A stretch of 9,597 nt of DNA from Micavibrio sp. UBA2020 (GCA_002334985.1 DDBY01000067.1:5075-14671); one strand, 5' to 3'. Counted from the stretch's first letter, positions 1-5,551 are shown. A program made the numbers and translations. Notes: generated by a model not told the origin, from the sequence alone.

Positions 1-385
1 TCTGAAAAAAAACAGCTTCGGATACCGGCTTCATTTCAAGATAGTCGATGGCGACAACCTTGCCGCCGCTCGCCCCCGGTTTCACGATGTCGCAGACAAC
101 CTGCGTCCAGCCGCCGGGTGCGGCGCCAAGGTCGATAACGCGCATGCCTTGTGTGAAAATTTCCAGCTCTTCCTGCATTTGCAGCAGTTTGTAAGCCGCA
201 CGGCTGTGATAGCCGTCGTTTTTCGCCGCCGCGACATAGGGGTCGTTCAATTGACGCTCCAGCCAGCGAGCAGATGAAATACTGCGCTTGGCGCGCGTCT
301 TGACGTGCACTTTTTTCTGAAGCCCGCGCGGCCCGCTGCCGGGTTTACGGCCGCTGCCGCCGCCTTTGCCTGATTTTTCTGTCAT
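1..385 (-). CDS. rlmE: 23S rRNA (uridine-2552 2'-O) methyltransferase RlmE/FtsJ, N-terminal part
   Basis: RlmE methylates the 2'-O of U2552 in the A-loop of 23S rRNA, using S-adenosylmethionine, during late 50S assembly in the cytoplasm. The 128 visible residues start at an ATG at 385 and run off the left edge, so about the C-terminal half is missing. The SAM-binding motif DLGAAPGGWTQ is at residues 85-95. SRAAYKL (61-67) matches the E. coli SRAWFKL segment, and K66 falls where the catalytic K38 sits. The final visible residues (EAVFFQ) still align with E. coli (VDFLQ), so the left edge is real sequence. The first ~34 residues are a glycine- and lysine-rich extension longer than in E. coli, perhaps RNA-contacting. 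The start lies 5 nt below the stop of the HExxH gene, and a TAGGA ribosome binding site overlaps that stop, so the two are probably co-transcribed and translationally coupled. The identification is firm. Confidence 0.95.
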   Translation of the reverse strand, partial: MTEKSGKGGGSGRKPGSGPRGLQKKVHVKTRAKRSISSARWLERQLNDPYVAAAKNDGYHSRAAYKLLQMQEELEIFTQGMRVIDLGAAPGGWTQVVCDIVKPGASGGKVVAIDYLEMKPVSEAVFFQ

Positions 386-390
386 GAGTC

Positions 391-1476
391 CTATCCAGCC
401 TTTTGTACGGGCGCAGCCTGCGTCAAGCGTGCCGCAGGTTCCTGATGGGCGGCTTGTTGTTGCGCGCTTTGCAATTTCGCCTCTATTTCCTGCCATTTTG
501 GCGCGGACGTGTCAAACGGCGCGCTCTGGCCTTGAAACCGCACGCGGTCTTCGGCGAAGGCACGCAAGAGCGCCAGCGCCGGCGCCTTCGCAGCAGCGGG
601 CAAAGTATCTGACAGCGCTTTTTGCGCGAAATCATAAATGCGTTCTTGCACCGGCAGTCCGCCGTTCGGGCTGCAGGCATAAACCAGATGCGCCGCATGG
701 GCGGCATAACGCTGGCCGTATTCGCTGGCGATGCGCTGCGTAGCGCCCGCATCCAGCGCGGTGAAATCGATATGCGCGCTATCGGCGATGATTTTCTGCA
801 TCACGGGCGCGGTGTAGTGGGTGGCCTTGTCTTCGGGCAGCAAAAAAAGCGCGGCCTGACGCTTCAAAATCTGTGCGGAGAGCAGCGCCGCAGCCCCCGT
901 GCCAAAACGCTGTATCTGCCGTATGGTCGCGTAGGCATCCGCGATGCTTTCGCCGGTATTGCCGCCCTCGCTGCCGCGCGCGCATTTGACATGGCCGATT
1001 TCATGGTCGAGGGTGAAGACGCGCATTTGCGCAAACAGCACCGCATCCTGCGTGCCATCATAGCCGGGCATGCTGAAACGGCGCTGCCCGATATTGCCGC
1101 GCAAAACTTCCGCCCCTGCGATAATCACATGCGCGAAATCGTTTTGACGGTCGAGGGCGACACCCGCCGCGCGGCAATCGCGCAGCAGCTTCACATTGTG
1201 CAAAACCTCGCCAAGGTCGCGGTCGATAACGGCAGTGCCGTCCCGCAAAGAGCCCGATACAACCGCGGTTGCCGCCGCGGCAAAACGCGCGCGCAGCGGC
1301 GCGGCATCCGCCCGCCCGCCGTCAACCAGCGAAAAACCATCGGCGCGCACTTCATAAAACAGCGTGTCTTTTGCCGTCGGCTGCGCAGCATAAAAATCCG
1401 CGACTTCCCGTTGGAAATCGAAGCGGTAGCCGCCGTTTTTTTCTGCGGCGTTTATGAAGGCATTCATGGCAGGCAT
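391..1476 (-). CDS. HExxH putative zinc metallopeptidase, unknown family
   Basis: This is a 361-residue protein I cannot assign to a named family. Residues 158-162 read HEIGH, the zinc-binding HExxH motif, preceded by a hydrophobic/acidic stretch (MRVFTLD). Fourteen residues later, ESIADAYA (176-183) gives E176 and D180, spaced like the third zinc ligand of gluzincin-type peptidases. The rest is mixed alpha/beta with an alanine-rich helical second half and a Gln/Ala-rich tail (about 331-361). There is no signal peptide or membrane segment, so a cytoplasmic or non-classically exported enzyme is expected. An in-frame ATG at 1467 (residue 4) is an alternative start. Neither start has a strong Shine-Dalgarno sequence (only GGAT upstream of the first). 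A perfect TATAAT lies 38 nt upstream in a 104-nt gap, so this gene may have its own promoter. rlmE follows after 5 nt. The zinc peptidase assignment rests on motif and spacing only; the physiological substrate is unknown. Confidence 0.7.
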   Translation of the reverse strand: MPAMNAFINAAEKNGGYRFDFQREVADFYAAQPTAKDTLFYEVRADGFSLVDGGRADAAPLRARFAAAATAVVSGSLRDGTAVIDRDLGEVLHNVKLLRDCRAAGVALDRQNDFAHVIIAGAEVLRGNIGQRRFSMPGYDGTQDAVLFAQMRVFTLDHEIGHVKCARGSEGGNTGESIADAYATIRQIQRFGTGAAALLSAQILKRQAALFLLPEDKATHYTAPVMQKIIADSAHIDFTALDAGATQRIASEYGQRYAAHAAHLVYACSPNGGLPVQERIYDFAQKALSDTLPAAAKAPALALLRAFAEDRVRFQGQSAPFDTSAPKWQEIEAKLQSAQQQAAHQEPAARLTQAAPVQKAG

Positions 1477-1514
1477 GTGGTTATCCGGTTGTCTGGATTA
1501 AAAATATACATAAT

Positions 1515-1520
1515 ATTATA
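1515..1520 (-). promoter_or_regulatory. Candidate -10 box upstream of the HExxH gene
   Basis: On the minus strand this is a perfect TATAAT, inside the most A+T-rich stretch of the window (about 1500-1535). An overlapping alternative is TGT-TATTAT, an extended -10 at 1526-1518. A start about 7 nt downstream (near 1508) would give a leader of about 32 nt before the ATG at 1476. No good -35 hexamer is seen at 16-18 nt; that place is taken by a GC palindrome. This is an inference from consensus match and position. Confidence 0.4.
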
Positions 1521-1537
1521 ATAACAAGCAATAACCC

Positions 1538-1549
1538 TGCGGCGCCGCA
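1538..1549. repeat. 12-bp perfect palindrome in an intergenic gap
   Basis: TGCGGCGCCGCA reads the same on both strands. It lies 31 nt past the stop of the two-membrane-segment gene and about 30-41 nt upstream of the transcription start predicted for the HExxH gene. It could be the stem of a weak terminator, although the minus-strand sequence after it (GGGTTATTGCTTG) has no proper U-tract, or it could be a protein-binding site over the -35 position. The sequence alone does not decide. Confidence 0.4.
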
Positions 1550-1580
1550 CAAGAGAGACGCGCTTAACCACATGAAATAT

Positions 1581-2129
1581 CTATGGGTTTAAAGCTTTCA
1601 GCAGCCGCGTATAAAGCCGGATTTCTCCAAGGCAAAACCACAAAACGGCCAGCGCAGGCAGTGCCGCCACGGCAAGGCCTATCCCCCGCCCCATGCCACC
1701 ATCAAAGGCATGCCACATAAAAACGCCCAGCGGCAGAGACAAAAACAGCACCGCCTTGACCATCCCGTCGAGCAGATATTGCCGTGCCTGTTTCAGCCTT
1801 TTCTTTGTCAGTGTTTTTTGCGCGGCGGGGTTTGATTTTTTATCATCGATATGCGCGGCAAGGCTTTGCAGCGTCCATTCTTTCTCCGCATCATTTGCCC
1901 CGAAGCAAACGCCGAGCGTCAACTGCGCATCGTCCATGAAACGGTTCAGGCGGGCTATACCGCGAAAGCTATTGCGCACATTCGAAATATTCTGCGCACC
2001 CGCCAGCAGGCGGTGCAAAAACGGCGCATCCGGTTGTAACGTGCCCGCCACGCGCGCATGTTTTTCAAACAAAGCGCTCAAGGCCGATAAAGTATCGCTG
2101 CCGCCATCTTTTGGTGCGGGGAGTGACAT
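1581..2129 (-). CDS. Hypothetical protein with two C-terminal membrane segments
   Basis: This 182-residue protein is not recognised. The first ~120 residues are soluble, helical and rich in basic and acidic residues, with no signal peptide. A lysine/arginine cluster (TKKRLKQARQ, about 108-117) precedes two hydrophobic segments at about 122-140 and 148-168, joined by a short glycine-rich turn (FDGGMGRGIG). A basic tail (RLYTRLLKALNP) follows. By the positive-inside rule both flanks should be cytoplasmic, making a hairpin anchored in the inner membrane with a cytoplasmic N-terminal domain. The ATG at 2129 has a TAGGA ribosome binding site about 7 nt upstream that overlaps the stop of the 71-residue gene, which points to coupled translation and fixes the start. 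It belongs to the tight run 3073-2372, 2353-2138, 2129-1581. The role is unknown; it could tether or regulate the neighbouring deamidase-like protein, which is speculation. Confidence 0.75.
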   Translation of the reverse strand: MSLPAPKDGGSDTLSALSALFEKHARVAGTLQPDAPFLHRLLAGAQNISNVRNSFRGIARLNRFMDDAQLTLGVCFGANDAEKEWTLQSLAAHIDDKKSNPAAQKTLTKKRLKQARQYLLDGMVKAVLFLSLPLGVFMWHAFDGGMGRGIGLAVAALPALAVLWFCLGEIRLYTRLLKALNP

Positions 2130-2137
2130 CGGTAATC

Positions 2138-2353
2138 CTATAAAATCTCGGTAATGCGCAAACGCGCATCGAAGCGAAAGGTAATGGTCGCGCCTGTATC
2201 GGCGGCACTGCGCAAACGCTGTTCCAGTGCAGCGGCATCCGCCGTATCCGGCGCGATGGAAAAATATCCCGCATGTTCGGGGAAAGAAACCCTGAAAACA
2301 CCGTCACGCTCGACTATACGGCGGATAATGCCGGTAGATTCCATGATAGTCAT
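2138..2353 (-). CDS. Small hypothetical protein, 71 residues
   Basis: This short protein is not recognised. The pattern suggests strands around a helix: GIIRRIVERDGVFRVSF (beta), a helix near 40-51 (DAAALEQRLRSAA) and a final strand pair (ATITFRFDARLRITEIL). It is soluble and has no signal peptide. It sits 18 nt after the stop of the deamidase-like gene and in the same frame, six codons past that TAA, and ends 8 nt before the next ATG. Neither candidate start (ATG at 2353, or the second ATG at 2344) has a recognisable Shine-Dalgarno sequence, so translation may depend on re-initiation from the upstream gene. Its position directly after a possible toxin-like enzyme would suit a binding partner, but nothing in the sequence proves that. 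Confidence 0.6.
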   Translation of the reverse strand: MTIMESTGIIRRIVERDGVFRVSFPEHAGYFSIAPDTADAAALEQRLRSAADTGATITFRFDARLRITEIL

Positions 2354-2371
2354 GATAAGACTGCTTTGCGG

Positions 2372-3073
2372 TTATGCGGGGCCGTTTTGACCCTGCGCGG
2401 GGGGCTGTTTTTTTCTATCCGCAGGGCGCGGATTATCCGGAGAGGTTGCTTCGTGTTTTTTGCGCAGCGCGCTTTTGAAAACCTGCGGGCGCACAAAACC
2501 GTCTTCGTTTTCAAGCGCGATATATTTATCCATCGCCTTTTGCGCGGCCGCATCCGATGCGTAACCCGTGCGCACGCCCGGCCTGTAATCGCCATAGTGC
2601 CCTTTGGGCGATTTGCCGCAAGGCAAAACGTGGATTTGTTCTGGCTGCGCTTTCATCACGCCGCCCCATTCTTTCATGGTTGCAGGGCCGTCGAACAAAA
2701 CGGTATCGAAAGCCATCGGCTCCGCGCCGCCTTTTTCGCTGGCTACGCGCAAAACGGGCGCCACATGAAACCACCATATTTGCGAGACATGCGGGTAATC
2801 GACCACAAGGTCACGCTTGGGTGTTTCAAATGCCCAGCCCTTTTCGGGCGCAAGTTTCATATCGACCAGCGCGCGGCACATCAGATGCGTACGCTGCGCA
2901 CAGCCGTCATCGGTATAGTCGTGAGATATATTCTGCATCGCGCGCAGGGTGTCAAAAATCTCCAGCGCCTGCGCGGGCGATACCACGCGCACGGCATCTT
3001 CCGCCACGGGGAAAAATCCGCTGCGGTCCCGCCGCAAATTAAAGATGTCGCGCAAATGTGGATTGATTGTCAT
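2372..3073 (-). CDS. Protein-glutaminase-like deamidase (Cys-His-Asp), no signal peptide
   Basis: The 233-residue product carries the signature of the protein-glutaminase fold, a transglutaminase-like cysteine hydrolase that deamidates protein-bound glutamine to glutamate. Residues 55-65 (TDDGCAQRTHL, with M66 following) match DACYARAHKM around the catalytic Cys of Chryseobacterium protein-glutaminase, giving C58. WWFHVAPV (100-107) matches WSYHVAIL and gives H103. VLFDGPAT (125-132) matches IIDPSLF and gives D128, with D123 as an alternative. Unlike the secreted Chryseobacterium enzyme, there is no signal peptide or pro-region. The last ~30 residues are a basic, Pro/Gln-rich, probably disordered tail. 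The gene starts a run with the 71-residue and two-membrane-segment genes. Its ATG lies 6 nt below an extended -10 box with no ribosome binding site, so a leaderless mRNA is predicted. The fold assignment is from recalled family motifs; the substrate, and a role as toxin, effector or housekeeping enzyme, are unknown. Confidence 0.7.
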   Translation of the reverse strand: MTINPHLRDIFNLRRDRSGFFPVAEDAVRVVSPAQALEIFDTLRAMQNISHDYTDDGCAQRTHLMCRALVDMKLAPEKGWAFETPKRDLVVDYPHVSQIWWFHVAPVLRVASEKGGAEPMAFDTVLFDGPATMKEWGGVMKAQPEQIHVLPCGKSPKGHYGDYRPGVRTGYASDAAAQKAMDKYIALENEDGFVRPQVFKSALRKKHEATSPDNPRPADRKKQPPAQGQNGPA

Positions 3074-3079
3074 GGCCGT

Positions 3080-3088
3080 ATTATAACA
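3080..3088 (-). promoter_or_regulatory. Extended -10 promoter of the deamidase-like gene (leaderless)
   Basis: The minus strand reads TGTTATAAT, a perfect extended -10 (TGn plus TATAAT). With the usual 6-nt gap from the -10 to the start, transcription would begin at 3073, the A of the ATG. No -35 hexamer is found at 16-18 nt, which an extended -10 can do without, and no Shine-Dalgarno sequence precedes the ATG. Consensus and spacing are seen; the leaderless start is inferred. Confidence 0.55.
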
Positions 3089-3090
3089 AA

Positions 3091-3106
3091 CCCCATCTTA
3101 AAGGGG
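3091..3106. repeat. Inverted repeat just upstream of the extended -10
   Basis: CCCC-N8-GGGG lies between 18 and 33 nt upstream of the predicted start at 3073, where a -35 would sit. It could be an operator-type site or a second weak hairpin behind the heparinase gene terminator. The arms are only 4 bp, so chance is possible. Confidence 0.25.
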
Positions 3107-3110
3107 CGTT

Positions 3111-3133
3111 AAAAAATGCCGGTAAATCAACCG
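3111..3133 (-). terminator. Candidate intrinsic terminator of the heparinase-like gene
   Basis: On the minus strand, 10 nt after the TGA of the heparinase-like gene, CGGT-TGATTT-ACCG forms a short hairpin. Two nucleotides and an A later comes a run of six T. The stem is short (4 bp, extendable only through mismatches), so efficiency is uncertain. Its position between a gene end and the next promoter supports the call. Confidence 0.4.
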
Positions 3134-3142
3134 CCTGAAAAA

Positions 3143-4795
3143 TCACGCTTTTTCGCGGCGAAGTTGCCACGCCACGCGCATATCCGGCGCGGCGCTGATG
3201 CCCGAAAGCACGATTTGCAGGGCACGGCGGGGCGTATCCCCCTCGCCCGCATAGACGCTGTCTTCCATCGACAGCACCGCGTTTTCAGCGGCGAAACGCC
3301 AGCCGATGCCGCTGCGCGCGCGCAGCAGGATTTCCGCGCCGTCCTGTATCAATGACGCCTGAATGCACGGGTGCAGGTGGAAACGCACAGCAAAATGCGC
3401 ACCTGCTTTGCCGGACAAAATATCTTCGCCCGAAAGCGTTTCCCCGCCGTCCAGAAGCGTGACGCGGCGGTGATGCACAAGGCCATAGCGCGGCATGTAA
3501 CCGCTGTGGCTGGCTGCGATTTGCGCGGTATGTTCGTCTTCGCTGCGCTGCGTGCTCATTTCGGGGCGCGCGCTCAGCTGGCCGTTTTCATCAAAAGTGC
3601 AGGCGTTGCGGTTATCGACAACCAGCGTGGAGTGCGCAGCCGTACTGCGCAGAAGGTCGCGCCACTTGCCCGCAACAGGCGTCGTGCCGCAATTCACAAT
3701 CACGCGGTCCTTGCCAAAACCGTATTCAAAACCCAAAAGCCCCGCATGCGCGCGCTGGCTGTATTTGGGCATGCCCGCAAGGCCGACATCCATGATAACG
3801 CTGGCGCGGCCGAGCTGGATTTTTTCATACCCGCAATGCGGCAGGCTTTTCATCGCCTTGCCCCGCGCGCCTGAGTGCATCAGCGTGGCGTCGCAGATAT
3901 TCGGGTTGCCTTCCTGTCCGCCGTTGAACTGGCAGAACGCGCCGTCGCTGTGGCGGAAGAATTTGACAGCGGGCGCCAGCTTGTCGATGGCGTGCTGCAA
4001 TTCGGCCGGCAAATCAAGACGCGCCGCCGTCACCGCCGTGCGCAAATCCACCAGGCATTGCAAAAATTCAAATGTCGATTGCGGGCTGCGCGATACATGG
4101 CCGCCGTCGGGCAGTATCTGCATCTTGATTTCGCGCAGCACCATGTGAAACGCCTGCTCCAGACGCTCTTCGCCGTCATCCAGCGCAAGGCCGCTATAGG
4201 CAAGCCCTTTGAGCGCGCGCATCAGCGGAATGCCGTAAAGCGCCCCCGGCAGCACGCGCGCCAGATAGCGCGCCTGCTTCACAAGGCTGGCAAACCACGC
4301 ATGGCGGAAATCATCATCCGCGCTGGCGCAGAAAAAGTCATGAAATGAAATCCACGCGGCGATACGCACGCCCGTGACTTCCGCCCCCCAGCCCGGCAGA
4401 CCCGGCTGCGGCTTTTCGTTATGGCGCAACCAGTACAGCACCATTTCGCGCGCCATGCGGCGGGCGCGGTCGCCGCCGACGCTACGCAGGTCGCGCAGCC
4501 ATTCAAAACCGTGCAGCTCGTCCAGCCATTCAGGTTTGGCGTTGGCGGGACGCCACGATACTTCCTCTTTTTCAAACGTCTGGCCGGCGAAGCGGAAAAT
4601 GCCCGCCATCATGTCGCGGCCGCGCGCGGCATCACCCGCCCACGGGTCGGGCGGCACAACGCGCAAACGCTCCGGCACGCGCTGGGGCATCGCCAACCCA
4701 GCCAGCGGCAAAAGCGCGTTGATTTTCGCAATATCGCCCAGCTTTTGCAGCGGGCGGATTCCGCGATAGATGAGACTCTGCTCTGTCAGCAACAT
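3143..4795 (-). CDS. Heparinase II/III-like polysaccharide lyase family protein
   Basis: The product is a 550-residue protein of the heparinase II/III type found in alphaproteobacteria near rsmB and rpe. The N-terminal region (about 80-320) is helical, as in the alpha-toroid of polysaccharide lyases. It includes ILPDGGHVSRSP (227-238), the DG-H-RSP segment typical of this group. The C-terminal region (about 330-545) is beta-rich, with HAGLLGFEYGFG (350-361), RSTAAHSTLVVDN (383-395) and LSGEDIL (454-460). There is no signal peptide, so a cytoplasmic location is likely and the substrate is unknown; the family is thought to act on uronate-containing polymers, possibly of the cell envelope. The frame stays open upstream to 4954, inside rpe, but that stretch lacks family similarity. 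The ATG at 4795 (MLLTEQSLIYRG) is chosen because the family begins near such a sequence. It follows rpe by 70 nt and a hairpin lies in the gap. The family call is firm; catalysis is not shown. Confidence 0.88.
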   Translation of the reverse strand: MLLTEQSLIYRGIRPLQKLGDIAKINALLPLAGLAMPQRVPERLRVVPPDPWAGDAARGRDMMAGIFRFAGQTFEKEEVSWRPANAKPEWLDELHGFEWLRDLRSVGGDRARRMAREMVLYWLRHNEKPQPGLPGWGAEVTGVRIAAWISFHDFFCASADDDFRHAWFASLVKQARYLARVLPGALYGIPLMRALKGLAYSGLALDDGEERLEQAFHMVLREIKMQILPDGGHVSRSPQSTFEFLQCLVDLRTAVTAARLDLPAELQHAIDKLAPAVKFFRHSDGAFCQFNGGQEGNPNICDATLMHSGARGKAMKSLPHCGYEKIQLGRASVIMDVGLAGMPKYSQRAHAGLLGFEYGFGKDRVIVNCGTTPVAGKWRDLLRSTAAHSTLVVDNRNACTFDENGQLSARPEMSTQRSEDEHTAQIAASHSGYMPRYGLVHHRRVTLLDGGETLSGEDILSGKAGAHFAVRFHLHPCIQASLIQDGAEILLRARSGIGWRFAAENAVLSMEDSVYAGEGDTPRRALQIVLSGISAAPDMRVAWQLRREKA

Positions 4796-4812
4796 CAAAC
4801 AACCCCAATGAA

Positions 4813-4830
4813 CACCGGACCCCTCCGGTG
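4813..4830 (-). other. Hairpin between rpe and the heparinase-like gene
   Basis: CACCGGA-CCCC-TCCGGTG is a perfect 7-bp inverted repeat with a 4-nt loop, 36 nt after the rpe stop and 18 nt before the heparinase-like ATG. The minus-strand sequence that follows (TTCATTGGGGTTGTTTG) is T-rich but has no U-tract, so termination would be partial at best. An mRNA stability or processing element, or a structure affecting initiation at 4795, is equally possible. Direct TGAACAC repeats flank it. Confidence 0.45.
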
Positions 4831-4865
4831 AACACTCCCCAATCTCTGCCGCACCCCCGAAAGAC

Positions 4866-5516
4866 TTACCCGCGCAACCGCGAGATGGCCTCCCTGTAGT
4901 CTTTTTCTTTGAAAACGGCCGTCCCCGCCACAAGCACGTCTGCGCCTGCGGCAATCACTTGCTTCGCGGTTTCGGCATTGACACCGCCGTCGACTTCCAA
5001 ATCGATGTCACGCCCCGTCGCGTCGATACGCGCGCGGATGTCAGCGATTTTGTCGAGCAGCGGAATGAATTTCTGTCCCCCGAACCCGGGGTTGACCGTC
5101 ATGACCAGAATAAGGTCGAGGTCGTCGATGATGTAATCCAGCACAGATGTCGAAGTATGCGGGTTCAGCGAAATGCCCGCCTTCTTTCCATAGGATTTAA
5201 TCAACTGGATGGTGCGGTGCGGATGCGCGCCCGCTTCCGGATGAAAGGTGATGATATCGGCGCCCGCCTTGGCGAAGCCTTCGACATAATTATCGACCGG
5301 CGCAATCATCAGATGCACGTCAAACGGCTTTTTGGTGACTTTGCGCAGGGATTCAACAACAACGGGGCCAAAAGTGATGTTCGGCACGAAGTGTCCATCC
5401 ATAACATCCAGATGTATGTAATCCGCCCCCGCCTCGTCGATGGCCTGAACCTCAGCGCCCAGCTTCGAGAAATCTGCGGAAAGGATGGAAGGAGCTATGC
5501 GAACCCGTTGACTCAT
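4866..5516 (-). CDS. rpe: Ribulose-phosphate 3-epimerase
   Basis: The enzyme interconverts D-ribulose 5-phosphate and D-xylulose 5-phosphate in the pentose phosphate pathway (and the Calvin cycle where present), in the cytoplasm. The 216 residues span the full (beta/alpha)8 barrel of the family. APSILSADF (8-16) contains the conserved Ser10. [12 protein letters not shown] (35-46) gives metal ligands H35 and D37. DVHLM (66-70) gives H68. [10 protein letters not shown] (141-150) is the phosphate loop, and LEVDGGVN (173-180) gives the second catalytic Asp, D176. All expected active-site residues are present. The start at 5516 is fixed by family alignment ([10 protein letters not shown]). There is no Shine-Dalgarno sequence; a -35/extended -10 promoter ends 6 nt before the ATG, so a leaderless mRNA is predicted. 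The lipoprotein gene upstream ends 110 nt away, and the heparinase-like gene follows. Confidence 0.97.
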   Translation of the reverse strand: MSQRVRIAPSILSADFSKLGAEVQAIDEAGADYIHLDVMDGHFVPNITFGPVVVESLRKVTKKPFDVHLMIAPVDNYVEGFAKAGADIITFHPEAGAHPHRTIQLIKSYGKKAGISLNPHTSTSVLDYIIDDLDLILVMTVNPGFGGQKFIPLLDKIADIRARIDATGRDIDLEVDGGVNAETAKQVIAAGADVLVAGTAVFKEKDYREAISRLRG

Positions 5517-5522
5517 AAAACT

Positions 5523-5551
5523 TTTATACCAGCCCGATTCGAATCGGGCAA
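5523..5551 (-). promoter_or_regulatory. Promoter of rpe, -35 and extended -10, leaderless geometry
   Basis: On the minus strand TTGCCC (5551-5546, 4 of 6 to TTGACA) is followed after exactly 17 nt by TATAAA (5528-5523), with TGG directly before it (extended -10, TGn). The last -10 base is 6 nt from the ATG at 5516, so the predicted start coincides with the start codon. This is the best-formed promoter in the window. The 18-bp palindrome overlaps its -35 and spacer. Confidence 0.6.
5532..5549. repeat. 18-bp perfect palindrome inside the rpe promoter
   Basis: GCCCGATTCGAATCGGGC is a perfect palindrome covering -16 to -33 of the predicted rpe start, overlapping the -35 hexamer. The position suits a repressor operator. 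As a hairpin it could also serve as terminator for the lipoprotein gene 77 nt upstream, but no U-tract follows on the minus strand (TGGTATAAAAGTTTT) and the loop would have to open several central pairs. The operator reading is slightly preferred. Confidence 0.5.

Noticed and set aside
1..10. Adapter remnant at the left edge (starts TCT, as adapter ends do)
   Set aside because: Three bases are not informative, and the rlmE frame aligns with E. coli RlmE right to the edge (FFQ against FLQ).
622..1521. 299-codon open frame on the plus strand opposite the HExxH gene
   Set aside because: The minus-strand reading has the HExxH/ESIAD motifs, tight spacing to rlmE and the same orientation as its neighbours. 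The plus-strand reading is Arg/Ala-rich with no domain, promoter or ribosome binding site.
2353..2372. The deamidase-like and 71-residue genes as one gene broken by a premature stop
   Set aside because: The upstream protein already ends in a disordered Pro/Gln-rich tail and the downstream one reads as an independent small domain with its own ATG; a fusion is possible but not supported.
2273..3112. 279-codon open frame on the plus strand opposite the deamidase-like gene
   Set aside because: Its translation is rich in Arg and His with no motif; the minus strand carries the Cys-His-Asp signature and a good promoter.
4796..4954. Upstream extension of the heparinase-like frame to 4954
   Set aside because: It would overlap the rpe 3' end by 89 nt and adds a low-complexity stretch ([11 protein letters not shown]) not seen in the family; the ATG at 4795 fits the family N-terminus.
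5532..5549. Palindrome as a clear intrinsic terminator
   Set aside because: No T-run follows on either strand, and the perfect palindrome has no free loop; it overlaps a good promoter instead.
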